The notes: generated from the letters alone by a model not told the origin. A DNA stretch of 64,000 nt from Branchiostoma floridae (GCF_000003815.2 NC_049991.1:16308971-16372970); one strand, 5' to 3'. Numbered from the stretch's first letter, positions 1 to 11,955 are shown. A program made the numbers and translations.

Positions 1-1104
1 CCAACTCCGGGCATATAAAATAAAATGTAATGAGTAACACATTTATGTCTACAGACATCATTCTACATAACAAGCCTGGTTTATTTGGCAAAGGTATGTG
101 TTCGTGGAACTCTAGTTTTTTATGTGTTGCCATTTCATGACAGGCATTTTTTGACAAAAATTGCTAATTTTGGTTCTAACAATGTACTTTTCATTTATTT
201 GCTAGATTACTGCTATTTTATAACAAAAAAAAAAAAACCCTTATGTCATCCAGAATATCTTTCACAATTAAACATGAATAGATTATGATCATTTAATGAC
301 CACAGCCAGAAAAGGCAGATTTCTGCCTTGCAAACCTGTCTACACATGCAAGTAAATTGTCACATGTTTCACCGGGTGCCCATTGTGCAAACGTGATGTG
401 CCCTTAGATGGGGTGCACGTGCAAACACGAAGAAAACAGACTACTTGCACGTGCATAACATGCCTTTTTTGTGAAAACCCATGTGCGTAAGCTGTGCAAA
501 CCTTAGTACACGCGTGCATACGTGTGGGAACTCTCAACGACATGAGCTTTCTTGTGTGAATGACTGGTGCATAACTTAGCGGTAATAATCACCTATTAAT
601 CATCTCCCCGAAGGAGGTCCAAATCACCCAAGCCTAACCCACATATCTACTTGTGCATTGCGTAGAGCTTAAACACTACAGTAACAGGGCGTGTTGGTCG
701 ACCCGGGCGGTGGGGAACACTCCATTCCACCCACAGAAAGCCAGCGTGACCCTCAATAGACTGGATAATAGTTGGGAGGCCAGTTAATGCTCTCCAATCC
801 ATGTAGAATTTGATCCCACAGTGTATGCAATTAAATTCAATTCCGTGCTGTAGAATCATTTCCAAGCTCTCAGAGACATAGTTCACCGGTGCAGTCTTTC
901 AGGGTTGGAGCTGCGTGAAAGTACTTCAAGTGAAAGAAGTCAAGGTCCGAAATGCCAAGCTTTCTACTATCTTTGCCAAAAGATAGAACTGGCCCACTGA
1001 GGTCAGAGAAACCTCAATGGCCAAGCATGTGAATTGGCAACAAATTATGGCACAGTCCTCACTACAAGGACTATATGGGGAGAATCTTGACTTCCATCTA
1101 CTGA

Positions 1105-1420
1105 GCAATTAAGGCTCTGCTTCAGGAGATTGGGAAACCATCCCTGGTGCATTCACCTATTGTTGTACATTTGTAAGACCAAGGATGGTGCATCAGATAA
1201 AAGCTCCTGACCTCCACTTAAGGTGATTAGGGAACCATCTCTGGTATATTCACCTATTGTTGTAAGACCAAGGACGGTTGCACCTGGCAGATAAAGTTCC
1301 TTGGAAAGACCTCCGCTTCAGGAAATTAGGCCATCTCTGGCAATTCACCTATTGTTGTACATTTGTAAGACCAAGGAGCTTTCATTCAGATGAAAGCTCC
1401 TTCGTAAGACTTATCATACA
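1105..1420. repeat. Imperfect tandem repeat, about three copies of ~120 bp
   Basis: Each copy carries the phrases CACCTATTGTTGT and GTAAGACCAAGGA, followed by an AGATAAAG-like stretch. Copies differ by small deletions. The last copy ends with a short inverted pair, GGAGCTTTCAT and ATGAAAGCTCC. Confidence 0.7.
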
Positions 1421-1599
1421 TTTGATACAGTGACCTACAGTACTGTACAATCAGTCATGTACTAACCAAATTCCTCATCTGCACATTTCTTTAAATCAAG
1501 ACAGTCACTTTAAACGCATGTTAGGATGACATTTGTTTTAGTCTAACAAATGCATAAACAAGCCCTGCTTTGAAATCTTTTCTTGTTCATGCATGTTAA

Positions 1600-2032
1600 A
1601 GATGCAGTTCAGGTCTCATTTCTATCCTCTCTGTCAGTAAACTTGTTAAATGTGTATATATTGCGATAAGAGTTTCATGTATGTAGAAAACGAAGTACAC
1701 TTTGTCCTAGAGTGTTCGCTGTACAAAGATCTGCGAAATGCATTCGCTAATGCTACACATATAGATAAAAAATATGCGCACCTGACGAAGGAAAATCTGT
1801 TCAAATACCTTATGTCATCATCTAACTACGATATACTGGAAAAACTCTGTAAGCTCGTCCACGCATGTTTTAAGAAGAGAGAAGAAACATGTAAACTGTA
1901 ATATATATGTATAGCTTTCCGATTACTTACTATGTACCAAACTGACTGCATTTAGCCCCAATGGGGCATGAATATGCAATAAACTTCATTGTCATTGTCA
2001 TTGTCATTGTCGTTGTCATTGTCATTGTTAAA
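1600..2032 (+). mobile_element. Truncated non-LTR retrotransposon (LINE), C-terminal ORF and 3' tail
   Basis: The 83-codon frame at 1650-1901 has the C-x2-C, E-V-H-F, E-C-x2-Y-x2-LR pattern typical of the zinc-knuckle end of LINE reverse-transcriptase proteins. It is followed by a short GCCCCAATGGGGC hairpin, AATAAA and a (CATTGT)n microsatellite, the usual 3' terminus of CR1/L2-like elements. The 5' part is missing. Family is inferred. Confidence 0.65.
1991..2030 (+). repeat. (CATTGT)n microsatellite, LINE tail
   Basis: About six hexamer units with one CGTTGT variant, directly after the AATAAACTT of the LINE 3' end. Confidence 0.85.
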
Positions 2033-2939
2033 TTGTACAAGAAACTAATCTCCAAGCAGATCCTACGGCGCCATAAGATAGTATCAATTTAAAACTATCA
2101 AAGCTGGCCAGGGAGTATAGCCGGCTATTGGAGTCAAACGGGCACTGGAGCGGGAAGTTTGATACTATACATTATGCACCGTGGATCTGGTTGGAGATTA
2201 CAAGAAACCAGCTTCTCAGCTGAAAGACAGCTGCAGGTTGGAGGGTTGCTACTTACATGCCAATCTTGTGATTAATTGGAGCTTCGGGCTCTCGTTAAGG
2301 GGAGGTAAAAACAGCAATTATATTTTCAAGTGCAAAAAAAAGCTGTTTTTTACGCATCTCATGATGAATGTGCAAACGTCCAAATTGGTACTTAACAAGC
2401 CATTTGCAGATTTCGCACACTTGTGAGTGATGTATCCGTTGAAGATCTCGGCTACTCATGCACGGTATCTTTGATGCTAGAGCTAGAATGAGTGGTGCAG
2501 GAAAAATCTGCTTCAAGAGGAACACCTACGACGTCTAAAAATATTAGAGGAACCTCTTGGTTTACTGCAAAACAGGACTAGAAAATAAGACTGTGGGGGG
2601 AAATTACATGACAATAGCAGATTTAAACATTTTCCATTGCACTGCAATTGCTGCTGAATTTCATACGGCATAAGTATTCCAACGATTTCATGGGAATTTC
2701 TTGATTTCATGTTGTCCATCTGTTGTAATTGTCAAATACCAAGGAGACAGAGTACGGGTCTACACACATGTTTTTGAGTCGACTCGGAGTACACTCTACC
2801 AGAATCTGACTCAAGAAAGATCTGTCTGTATACAGGGCTGCAAAGTGACTTAAAAAAACAGCATTGCTTAATTCACAGGGAGTCTGCTTGGAGTCAAGTT
2901 TAACTCATTTGATACGTCGATGTAGGTTAGACGTCCAGG

Positions 2940-3040
2940 TAATAACAAAAAATACACAAAAAAATAGTTACTCAAGCAAGAAGATATGATGTTTCAAAAC
3001 CATATCCAGTTGCTTGAGTAACTATTTTTTGGTGTTAACT
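2940..3040. mobile_element. Foldback MITE, family A copy 1
   Basis: The arms AATAGTTACTCAAGCA and TGCTTGAGTAACTATT are exact reverse complements around a centre of about 36 bases that itself contains ATATGAT and CCATATCCAG. The same arms occur in related form near 35203 and 33403. Confidence 0.75.
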
Positions 3041-3634
3041 CATCTGAGTCTAGGAGAAGGGTACTAATGAGTATCCTAAATCTCAGTTTACACAACAAGT
3101 GCACATTAACATGGTTAAACCCTGTGCACTAGGGGTTGGTACCAGCTGTACAGAAAATTTACCGGTACATTGTAATCAGCCCACCACTACTATACTGTAT
3201 GTGCACAGTTCTGTCGTCTTCTTGTTGTCTACTGTGAAACAAGTGTCATTATGCAACTCTTCAGTGTTCATATCAATCTCTCACAAATGCTTTCTTGGTC
3301 TATAATACTTCAACTTTGCAGGGTTGATGAATATCACAAAAAGTAATTGCAGTAATTTCACATAATCTTGAACTAGATGTCTAAGATAATCTAAATGTTG
3401 CAGCCACTTTTACTACCAAATCCAACCCTTCCTTCTCCCTTGGATAGGTATGATGGGATAACAAATATGATAGCCCCAAGCTGGCATTAGAATGTAAAAA
3501 GAGCAATTCAAAGCTGCAGTACAAAATAAAAACGATAGGTGATGCTGCAAGACAGACTTATAACACATAGACTCACAAGCTTTTATTAACTTTGTATAGA
3601 TCTATCAAGTAATATAATTACATACAAGTCTCAC

Positions 3635-3770
3635 CTTAGCTTTATTTTCTAGAGACAGGTCCCTATAAAATCTTCTCCCCTGTTTCCCAGCATTCCATAT
3701 TGTAAAGTTGCTCCAGTTGACTAAAACCCTCTCCTGCAGTGCTGCTAGCTGTATGTTCCATATCGTTTCT
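3635..3770 (-). CDS. B3GNTL1: B3GNTL1 exon 9, last one in the window
   Basis: 136 bp, phase 2 to phase 0, acceptor TCTCAG and donor GTGAGA. It encodes [16 protein letters not shown], then [20 protein letters not shown]. The following vertebrate segment (KVVAFCDVDENKI) was searched for by eye in 1-3634 and not found, so it should lie further left. Confidence 0.92.
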
Positions 3771-6700
3771 CTGAGAATGAGACAACTTGCATGTCAGTGT
3801 GGAACTGCAGAAAGCTGATCGTCCAAATGTCCTGATGATGTTGAAAATAGATTTGAATCTAACTTATAAGATATGTTTCTCAAAAGTCTAATTTATAAGT
3901 TACAACACCACTTGGTGCACCATTAGACATTACATGTAACATCATATGATAATTTTGGGAATTTGGAGTAGCTCACTGCACTTAATTTTAGCGGTGTGAA
4001 GGAGGCGCTAATTCTCCATTGGGCGTGTGAAAGAAATGCATAAATATCACAAAAATGCTCAGATATTGTACACTACATTGTCAATATTCTATCAATTTTT
4101 ACTGTCATTTAAACTTAAAGCCATGTATTCAAATGCGGAAACAAAGTTAACTTAATGGACCAATCCTAGTGTCACAACGCTACTAGCCATTACTAAATTG
4201 AAAGACTGCAATCTACAGTTTCCCTTTTCCTACAACAATATGAACAGATAGGAGCTCACCTGTGTACAGAAGCTGTCGCTGCCTGCGGGTGATACCTGTA
4301 GGTGAGCAGGTGTTCATCCACACGTCTCACCTGCCCTCCCAGTCTCAGGTGCTCCAGGAAGAATATCAGGTCCTCAGGTACACCCTGCACACACAGTTAG
4401 AACAACATACCTGAGTGCTTGGCAGGTGAGTCTTTATCTTCCATACATCCCAAGTTCTTCTAAAAGCCTGTCTGACCACACATCTGACCTAAGCTGCGCC
4501 GAAAATGATGCCCAGTTCATGATATGCGTTGATCAGCATGCATATGCAAGCCTTCAATTTCCGACACATTCCTACTTTGAGCAATATGTCAATGAAGGTA
4601 TACCCATGAAACAACTCAAAAGATGGTATGCACATTGTACAGTTTGTTTAGCATGGATCTTCATCATGTTTGGCCATTTGCCAAGATTATGTCTTTGCTA
4701 AGATCTGTACACCCTACCACGCTATTAGATATAGAACTTTTTGCACATTCTTGTATACGTACCTTTCCTCCTTCATTGAAACCTCCAACCTTGTCCCACA
4801 CCGAACAGGCACAGAACCAGGTGGGCATGATCACGGTTGGACCATTGGCGGTGTAGATCTGCACATGGAGGAGAAAGGTGAGGATTAATGTGATAAAAGC
4901 ATTGACTTTTTGTATGATGAATCCTTAATACATTTTCAGAATGTTGATATCTCAAGGCAGCTTTCATTTGCAAATGTCTCCTCCTAAGTCTTCTGAATTA
5001 AGGACGACAAGAATCTGCGTGGTATAAAGTTACAGCAGGCAAGTAAGAAGACGGTCGACGGAAGAGCGACTGAAAATTCGAGGTGAGAATAATTTGTGTT
5101 GTACTACAGTTGAAAAACTTCAATATGTATTCTATCAACACAGATGAGCTTTCATGCTAAAGTAAGAAGACATGTTTGACTGCTGAACATATCCCCATCA
5201 CATGCTGGCTTTCAGCAAGCAGAGGCCAATAAGAAAGCAAGTGACTGCATTGTTGGGTGCCATATTGGTTAATGTATAATAGTTGCATGTTTAAAAATTA
5301 AGAATAAGACCCAGGTGCATGAGCCGACCCGGGTTGTGAGCTTTTAAACAACCAGTTTTTCTCACCTGTTGATGTTTCAATGTCTGTCAGACATCTTCCT
5401 CAGAGTTTCTAACTGGAGTTGGACTGCTTTTTGCCGCTAGCTGATGTATACGTAGGTGGCACTTTTGTGGTGAGAACACTATCCCAAACGTCAGCAGGTG
5501 AGAAAAATGTGTAAAAGAAAGATCTTATGTCCTCTACCAACCCGATTAAATTATTTTCGGATGTGTTGTGAGCTGTTCAGTTCTACATTCATTGGTAAAT
5601 ACCATACTGGTTAATGTATTACTAGCAACTGCAGAGAGATGGAGGGAGGCAGTGTGCTCAGCAGCAAAGTGCCCCCACGACCACCCCCGGTCAAGGGACC
5701 GGTAAGCGGTAAGCAGTAAGCAACTGCAAGTTTAAGACCCAGGTGCATATGCCCACCTGTGTTGTGAGCTGCTCAGGTGAGAGGTTGTTGATCCACCTGG
5801 TGTACCTGTCTGTGGACCCGTCGGGCTCTCGGTGGACACGGCAGCCGACTATCTGCACATGGTCAGGGGGAAAAGTATGTCTTAAAACCCAGGAAGATGC
5901 AAGACCCTTATGGCAAAGTGGGGTCTCAGCCGAGATGGACAGACTGCTTGTGAGTGCGGACAGGAGCAGACTATGACACCTTCTTGTCTGCCCCATCCTG
6001 CTTGAACCATGCACCAGGGAATATCTGGAAGCTCTGCCCCCTTGTGGAAGGGAGTGTGTGGAGTACTGGAGCAGGAAAGTGTAGTGATGACACGAAAGAA
6101 GAAGAACCTGCTAGGACCATATATGGTTCACACATACATAATGCCTGTACATGAATGTCCTGTATTTTTAAAGTTTTCGGGTATTTCTCACCAAAATGTG
6201 GCATACCATAGCAAAGCTGCATTGAATGGGGAAGTAAATCTGCAGCAGCAGAACTGAATTTTTACTTATCTTATGATGCAAGCAGCTCAGGGAGGTCCCA
6301 GCAGGACAAGGGTTAACAGTACTGTAACATCAGAATGCTCTATGAAACAAGTTATAGCATTAAGAATATCAAAGAAACTGGAAAAGTTTTGTAAACATTT
6401 ACACTTTTTAGAGAGCATCCACTTTTGCATTGTATGAACTTTTGCATTGTACATGTGTATCTTATTAGTAACTGGATGTCTAAACTTCATCAAAGTAAGT
6501 TGTACACATGTAGAATTCTACTAGACAAGGATCTAAATAATCTATGATTATCATGCAGTGATTCTAATTAAACAAAAGTTTGTGTAAAAAATACATATTT
6601 ACTTAATAAATACAATAATTACTTATTTTTGCCATATCCAGTGCCCTCTCCAAATGTATAGGTTTAAGCACCAGAATATGAGCTGGAAAGACATATTTAT

Positions 6701-9158
6701 CTTACTGCACACTGCTGCTGCACTGCTGTCTCATACTGGAGTTCCACTCTCCTGGGGTGCATTATGTCATCCTGTTATTGACATGGGAGAAAAATGTGTT
6801 ACAGATATAGAATACAACATGGGGTATTCCGTATCGCCTGAGGTACAGCCTGACCATACATGTAAATTACAATTGGTGTCACTATCTTTGTTCATTGTAG
6901 ACGTTGGGGTTACTTTCACACCAAAGCTTGGTTGTTATGAAGGACATGTAGTAATAGATTAAGTAACACTATTAATCAAAATTCGTATCACAAGCATCGG
7001 GGAAAGTTCTTGAAATTGTACCAAAGATTCATTTGTAACCAAATAGAGTAAAATCATGTAAGATTAGCAATTGCAAAACAGGAGGTCCAATTATCAGCCA
7101 ACTCCAACTCTGCCTGATCAGACAGCAAAAATGAGTTAAAGATGGGCCCACTTTACAAGATTCTGAAGTTATACTTTTGCTATGATTCTATGAATGTGAT
7201 GTGGTTCCTGGATGAAACTATAGGCTAGATAATTTCTTTTACACAAACGTGATAATCAGGAGACACAAGATGTACTCACTGCATCCAGGAAACACAGGTA
7301 TGCTCCACTACTCTGGAGGATGGCCTGGTTTTTGGCATAGCCAACTACATGTAGATGGAGAAAGATTCAAGTTTAGTTCCCCAACATCAAAAATCACTTA
7401 GCAGTTTGTGTAGTAAAGGTTTGCATAACAAAAACTATATGATCATGACTGAATACCATCGAGAGGCTATTACATATACATAATTACAACTGACTACCTA
7501 AAGCAAGGAGCTTTTATATTGCCTATAGTGCTAATTTTAGTAAAACATGGAGAAATATGTACACATCATTAAATAACAACAAAATGTTAGAAAATGGATG
7601 TGGACCAGATGAAAGCAAATAAATAGCATAAATGATCATAACAAAAAGGTAGTGTAATGCTGTACTAAGTAACTGCAACTGCGTGACTGGACAGCCAGTT
7701 TGACTACATAAGAAGGCATACATTATTAGTTAAGTCTAAATATGTACCTCCCTTGGGTGTGTCCGAGTCATGTCCTCCTACATTCATCAATATCCCTGCA
7801 GCCTCCAGCTTCTGTCTCCAGTCCTGGATTATGGCCATGGAATTGTCCTACAGAGCAGAGTGTTCAACGGAAAATGACGTAGAAGATTTGAAGCCTTGGT
7901 GACAATTTTGGCAGATACATTTTGCATATGTGTTACATTTGTATACATCTGGGCCAGTATCATGTCCTGATGCCAATCAATATGGAAAGTCTAAGGGCAT
8001 GTGTTGGTATAACATTACAGTACTAGTAAGACGTCTGCTCTTCTGATTTATAGTAGAATTTCTGGCTGGTTTTATCAGTATAACTATAACTAGGTTACAT
8101 CTGATGCTGATGGAGGTATACTATGTATGTACATTTTGTTTTTCGATCTGTGGTGTTCTAACAAACCTGATTTTTTCGAATAAAGTAGGTCTTTCTGATT
8201 CATTTTTTTTGTGCCTTAACCAGTTGCGTAAGAATGAACAACACTTGCTATTGCACTTAAAGAGGACAGCCTTAACTTTAAAACTGGTGCCAATTTCTTT
8301 GGTACCAAGGCAACACCAGGGACTTATACATTTTTTTGTAGGTTAGACTCGTACCTTGCTGGCATCATTGAAGATGACCAGCTCCATGCAGCCCTGAAAC
8401 GTCTGCAGCAGCACGGACTGCAGAGACTCCTGCAGCCAGTCTGCAGCATTGTGTACGGGCATGATGATGGACTGGGGAAACACAACATTTCTAATGTAAA
8501 CAAAGAAACGGTTCACTTCACTTCAATTCATCGTCTGAAAGGGGACACCACAATTGCCAGAGTCCCTGTCCAGCAAGACAGAGCATTTAGCTTGTAGTCC
8601 TGAAATCCTGTATTCTCCATAAGTAACTTCCTAGGTGTCGAGGAAGGGCAACCACTCCTGCAATACTCTTCCGGTTGCCATTGAGTGATTGAACACAGTG
8701 CATTATACTATTACTGTCGGCAAAGGGACCAACATGCCCTGCTCACAGAGTTGACATCCTTCTTTAGATTATCTCTTTCTTGTGTGCAGGTAAACTCAGG
8801 GTAAGGTTGCAACTTTGGAAGAGGATTTTCTGTGGCTCCCCCTAGCTGAATGGATCAGTATAACCATTTGTGCACTGGGCTTGGCATTCAGGCCAACAGA
8901 AAATATAAAAGAAGAAATCTATTACAGAAAAAAATAAAACCTATCTCGTCATGTTTAACAGTTTAATTCTCTCTATATATGCAGTTTTGAATTACATAGC
9001 GTATATCTGCAATTTAGCCCTAGGGCTACAATGACAATTATGATGTAATTCTAATTGTGTTTATCAAATAAACCAGTCATCTCTCTATCTAATGCTATCT
9101 ATTTCTAGTTGTTACATTTAGATCACTGGCAGTGAGTGTGTGTGTCACACTAGTACAG

Positions 9159-9215
<57 letters not shown>

Positions 9216-9269
9216 CGTACTCACCACATCAACACATGGCTTTTCTGCTGTACTTGATGACTCTGCCAT
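3635..9269 (-). CDS. B3GNTL1: B3GNTL1 / QTGAL, family 2 glycosyltransferase; nine 5' exons, 3' end outside the window
   Basis: The human orthologue is the family GT2 enzyme B3GNTL1, reported recently as QTGAL, which adds galactose to queuosine at the wobble base of tRNA-Tyr; that role is established knowledge, not visible here. Nine exons join in a consistent frame to 846 bp (282 codons), against about 361 residues in human, so about 80 C-terminal residues lie left of position 1. Visible landmarks in order are the GT2 N-terminal motif [13 protein letters not shown], the metal-binding FLDADD (split across exons 4 and 5), [10 protein letters not shown] and [45 protein letters not shown] and [17 protein letters not shown], all close to the vertebrate protein as I recall it. 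There is no signal peptide or membrane segment, which fits a cytosolic enzyme. Start: the exon 1 ATG, which splices in phase to the conserved GT2 motif. No termination codon is present in the window. Confidence 0.93.
4260..4384 (-). CDS. B3GNTL1: B3GNTL1 exon 8
   Basis: 125 bp, phase 0 to phase 2, acceptor GTGCAG and donor GTGAGC. It encodes [19 protein letters not shown] and [16 protein letters not shown], very close to vertebrate B3GNTL1. Confidence 0.95.
4415..4597. repeat. Dispersed repeat J, copy 1
   Basis: This segment inside B3GNTL1 intron 7 matches 11767-11955 over most of its length, sharing for example AAGTTCTTCTAAAAGCCTGT, CACCACACATCTGACCT and CTACTTTGAGCAAT. Neither copy has a convincing reading frame. 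Probably a non-autonomous transposon fragment. Confidence 0.8.
4763..4858 (-). CDS. B3GNTL1: B3GNTL1 exon 7
   Basis: 96 bp, phase 0 to 0, acceptor GTGCAG and donor GTACGT. It encodes [17 protein letters not shown] to VGGFNEGGK. Confidence 0.93.
5308..5348 (-). pseudogene. Degenerate copy of the 3' end of B3GNTL1 exon 6
   Basis: AAGACCCAGGTGCAT followed a few bases later by GTTGTGAGCT repeats the exon 6 donor region at 5734-5775. The copy lies downstream of the exon in gene orientation and has mutations and an early loss of similarity. A shorter echo (GTTGTGAGCTGTTCAG) is at about 5565. Confidence 0.5.
5355..5508. mobile_element. Foldback element with ~22-bp inverted ends
   Basis: TTTTTCTCACCTGTTGATGTTT at the left pairs with AACGTCAGCAGGTGAGAAAAA at the right with two mismatches. 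Inside lies GTCTGTCAGACATC, a phrase also seen in the foldback at 52520-52635. Confidence 0.65.
5757..5852 (-). CDS. B3GNTL1: B3GNTL1 exon 6
   Basis: 96 bp, phase 0 to 0, acceptor GTGCAG and donor GTGGGC. It encodes [20 protein letters not shown] and [13 protein letters not shown] degenerate copy of its 3' end and donor lies downstream in the gene at about 5308-5348. Confidence 0.93.
6706..6771 (-). CDS. B3GNTL1: B3GNTL1 exon 5 (end of the DxD-type motif)
   Basis: 66 bp, phase 0 to 0, acceptor AACAG and donor GTAAGA. It encodes [17 protein letters not shown], the counterpart of DDVMMPQRVRLQHEAAV in vertebrates. A plus-strand open frame across it is a shadow. Confidence 0.9.
7280..7344 (-). 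CDS. B3GNTL1: B3GNTL1 exon 4 (start of the DxD-type motif)
   Basis: 65 bp, phase 1 to phase 0, donor GTGAGT. It encodes [19 protein letters not shown] followed by LDA, the first half of the metal-binding acidic motif completed by exon 5. Confidence 0.92.
7748..7847 (-). CDS. B3GNTL1: B3GNTL1 exon 3
   Basis: 100 bp, phase 0 to phase 1, acceptor TGTAG and donor GTACAT. It encodes [15 protein letters not shown] and [10 protein letters not shown], matching the vertebrate segment that ends GGHDSPSPRG. Confidence 0.92.
8355..8471 (-). CDS. B3GNTL1: B3GNTL1 exon 2 (GT2 nucleotide-sugar motif)
   Basis: Exactly 39 codons, phase 0 on both sides, between a CCCAG acceptor and a GTACGA donor. It encodes [13 protein letters not shown] through [10 protein letters not shown], the first beta-alpha-beta unit of the GT-A fold. 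Confidence 0.93.
9000..9110 (+). mobile_element. Probable LINE 3' end
   Basis: TTTAGCCCTAGGGCTACAATG followed by AAATAAACCAGTC and a (TCTATC)-like tail resembles the terminus at 1940-2030. No reverse-transcriptase frame remains. Confidence 0.4.
9162..9210. repeat. (TG)n microsatellite beside B3GNTL1 exon 1
   Basis: About 24 uninterrupted TG units lie in intron 1, 14 bases from the exon 1 donor. A plus-strand open frame through it is an artefact of the repeat. Confidence 0.95.
9225..9269 (-). CDS. B3GNTL1: B3GNTL1 coding exon 1
   Basis: Fifteen codons, [15 protein letters not shown], ending in phase 0 at a GTGAGT donor. The last valine joins SIIMPV of exon 2 to recreate the family's VSII-P-V start. 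A (TG)n run begins 14 bases past the donor. The ATG is inferred; an upstream in-frame start was not found. Confidence 0.75.
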
Positions 9270-11231
9270 GGCAGTATCTGGTATGTTTTGAACAGTTCAT
9301 CAGCCACTGTACTTGGAAGCTGCCATCATACCTGTTTGATGCAAAAGAAACAATACGCAAAAAAAATGAGTGCAATTGGCTATGGTTTGATGCACTGACT
9401 CACTATGTCTTTCCAATCCAAGATTTAGATTTACCACAAGTTGTTCCTTGACTTGACAGTTGTGCTGACTACTCTAACGGCCCTGCTAGCCCCTGGACGA
9501 CTCATGTGTGGCGTAACGTTATCTACGACCTGTTTTGGACACCCGGCAATTTTGTGCCAAGCAGAAGTTGGGGGGATTGTGACCTTTTCCTTGAAAGGAA
9601 AAGGTCACGATTCATTAGACTACGTATACTTTTGGCATTACGCTTGACATTACATCTTGATGCTTTGATACCGGATACAGGACAGAATACTTCCGCATTA
9701 CATTCTGAATGTTGACAGCAACTCTGAGACACAGAGCGTGGACATGGTATCAAACATGGCATATGGCCGAAGATTCTACTCTACCAATAGTACACCTCCA
9801 GCGCAGCACTTCTATTTTTGTTCGTTGAATGAATTTGTTTTTCATTCCGCCATTTTGTCTCACCACCACCGGTTGCTAGGGCATCCTCACTCCCCTGGGC
9901 ACAAAGTCCCGCGAGACACTACATTACCCAGTACTATATAGATATAGATGTAGATGTACCATGACAACACTAGTCGTGAGGAATAGCCTCCCAACTACTG
10001 CATTTTGTTATCGGGACACGCCCCCCTCCCACACTCGAAAGTTTCCAACACTCAAAAATAACACAGAGCCATATTTCCACATTGTTTTAAGGACACATAA
10101 ATGGACTTCAGTCTTAAAAAATACGTTACATCAAACCTGCAACGCTCACCTGTCGAACAAAATAGCACAGAAAAGAAAATTCAGACCAAAACCAACCTTT
10201 TCATATTTCAAAAGCCCGCCATGTTGAAATTGGACGGCACCACTCATAGTAAGGGGTGAGTTTAATCTAACGTAAAAATAACGTTAGTCCTTAGAACGCG
10301 ATGTTGGATTTCCAATTTAACATTTATGTCAACGCATATAAACATCTAGTCGCTAATAAAGATGACAAGTCAAAGACGTCGTTTCTTCGGGTTTAATGCC
10401 ATAAGTTACACACGTATGACTATGAAAGAAGCTTTGTAACGTTACTGTTTTTCCTGTAGATGCAGTAAGGTGGCGCTTTCACAAACATTTCACGGATTCA
10501 ATGAATCGCGTTGCGTCAGTCACTGAAAAAGACAAAGGGTTGGTTCAAGATCTGTTCAAAAGAAAAGACGACCTAAAATCGTCTTCAAGTAGATAATCAG
10601 TTGGCATGACATCATCATTTCAGATAATGCGATTCATTCAAGGAGGTTAAATTGTTAAACCTTGTTTCATTGTAAAGATCTGTAACCGCTTATCAGTCTA
10701 TTTTCAACCCCCTTGGTAATACTGGAAAGACAGACATCATGTTCCAACTGGAGTGGAAAGCAACTCGATAATACAGCTGGCTATGCGAAAGAAATAGGCG
10801 AAAAAATGGATGATAATAAGTGTGATAGACGGTTGCTTTGGTCCGAAGCGGATTCTGATTGGGATACGCGTACAGCGTCCAGTTGGTCTCCGTTGAATAA
10901 TCTCGAACTTCAGATGAACTTCAATGGCTTGCCGCCCCTTTCACGATTTTGGCGAAATTACTTCCATTGTGTATTCTTCAGAAGTATAATGCTACACGTT
11001 GTCGGTGTTTGCTTTCGTGAAAATAATACTTTAGGCCAGTTTTGATAACGGGGACGTCAGAGTATTACGATTTTCCCCTTCGGTGGCAGAATCAATTACA
11101 TCGGACCATGTTCGTCATTCCCTGGTTGAAACAGTTGATCCACAACATAACATGTAATAAGAGAGAGCATAAGCTCGAAAACTTCTAAACATTACATCCG
11201 TATTTTGTTCCCTCGTCCAAGACGTTCCTCA
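9270..11231. other. B3GNTL1 5' flank, no gene seen
   Basis: This holds the presumed promoter of B3GNTL1 (minus strand), but no clear TATA box or second gene. A hairpin with ten-base arms (GACCTTTTCC / GGAAAAGGTC) is at 9581-9606. Open frames here lack coding character. Confidence 0.5.
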
Positions 11232-11712
11232 TTAAGGGCTGAAGTCACAGTTGAGTTGAGCGGTAGAAGGCACAAAATGGGAATGATTTGGGTGTGACTT
11301 AAAATCCTTTGAAATCTTCTTTTTCCTTGAAAATTTTGGCCCAACCTGGAGACTTTTGGGGTTAGAAGGAACAGGTTATGTCTAATCTTTCCCATTTTGG
11401 TCAAAATTTGCTCAGTTAAGCAGTTTAGGTGGCGCGTGGAAGAATTTTAGTTGTTGTCTCATATTGGTGGTATCAGGAGAAAACTGGGGTCAAAGGTGAG
11501 GTTTCTTTCATAGAGTGGGGATTCCTTGGAGTTTGAGCTGAACAACCCTCTGTTTTCTTTTAGTTTTTACAAAGATGACTCTGTAAAGCTGTCTAGTGAA
11601 GAATTTTTTTTTAAGATTGAAATTGGGGTTAGTACTTTCATGAAGCCTTGTTTGATTGTATTTTAGCATGCTTTTCTATAGAGAGGTCCAACTGTGGTGT
11701 CAGCCCTCTTAA
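11232..11712. mobile_element. Non-autonomous DNA transposon, family B copy 1, TTAA-flanked
   Basis: The element begins TTAAGGGCTGAAGTCACAGT and ends CAACTGTGGTGTCAGCCCTC then TTAA, so its ends are inverted copies of each other and both sit at TTAA. The whole body matches 38598-39056 collinearly, for example GGTCAAAGGTGAGGTTTCTT and GATTTGGGTGTGACTTAAAA. No transposase frame. A TTAA target suggests piggyBac-type mobilisation. Confidence 0.8.
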
Positions 11713-11766
11713 GTCACCAGAGTGGATCCATATCCCCATTCAACATGCGCTACATAACATGCTTTG

Positions 11767-11955
11767 TCCTTGGCAGGTAGTCTTTATCTTTCATGCATTC
11801 TAAGTTCTTCTAAAAGCCTGTCGCACCACACATCTGACCTGAGCGGTGAAGAAAATGACGTCCAGTCGATGATATGCATCGATCTGCACGCAAGCCTTCA
11901 ATTTCGTTGAAAGCTAACTGACGCGCTCCTACTTTGAGCAATCCGTTCTCCACTG
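11767..11955. repeat. Dispersed repeat J, copy 2
   Basis: Collinear with 4415-4597 and in the same orientation. It starts 55 bases after the end of the family B transposon. Confidence 0.8.

Larger units (their letters stand above)
1..3634. other. B3GNTL1 intron 9 (inferred), repeat-filled
   Basis: Between the last visible B3GNTL1 exon and the window edge I see only repeats: a three-copy tandem repeat, a LINE 3' end with a (CATTGT)n tail and a foldback element. The rest, including 1-1100, shows no splice-bounded coding segment. Confidence 0.5.

Noticed and set aside
9140..9451. 103-codon plus-strand frame with CVCVCV
   Set aside because: Translation of the (TG)n run; the opposite strand is B3GNTL1 exon 1.
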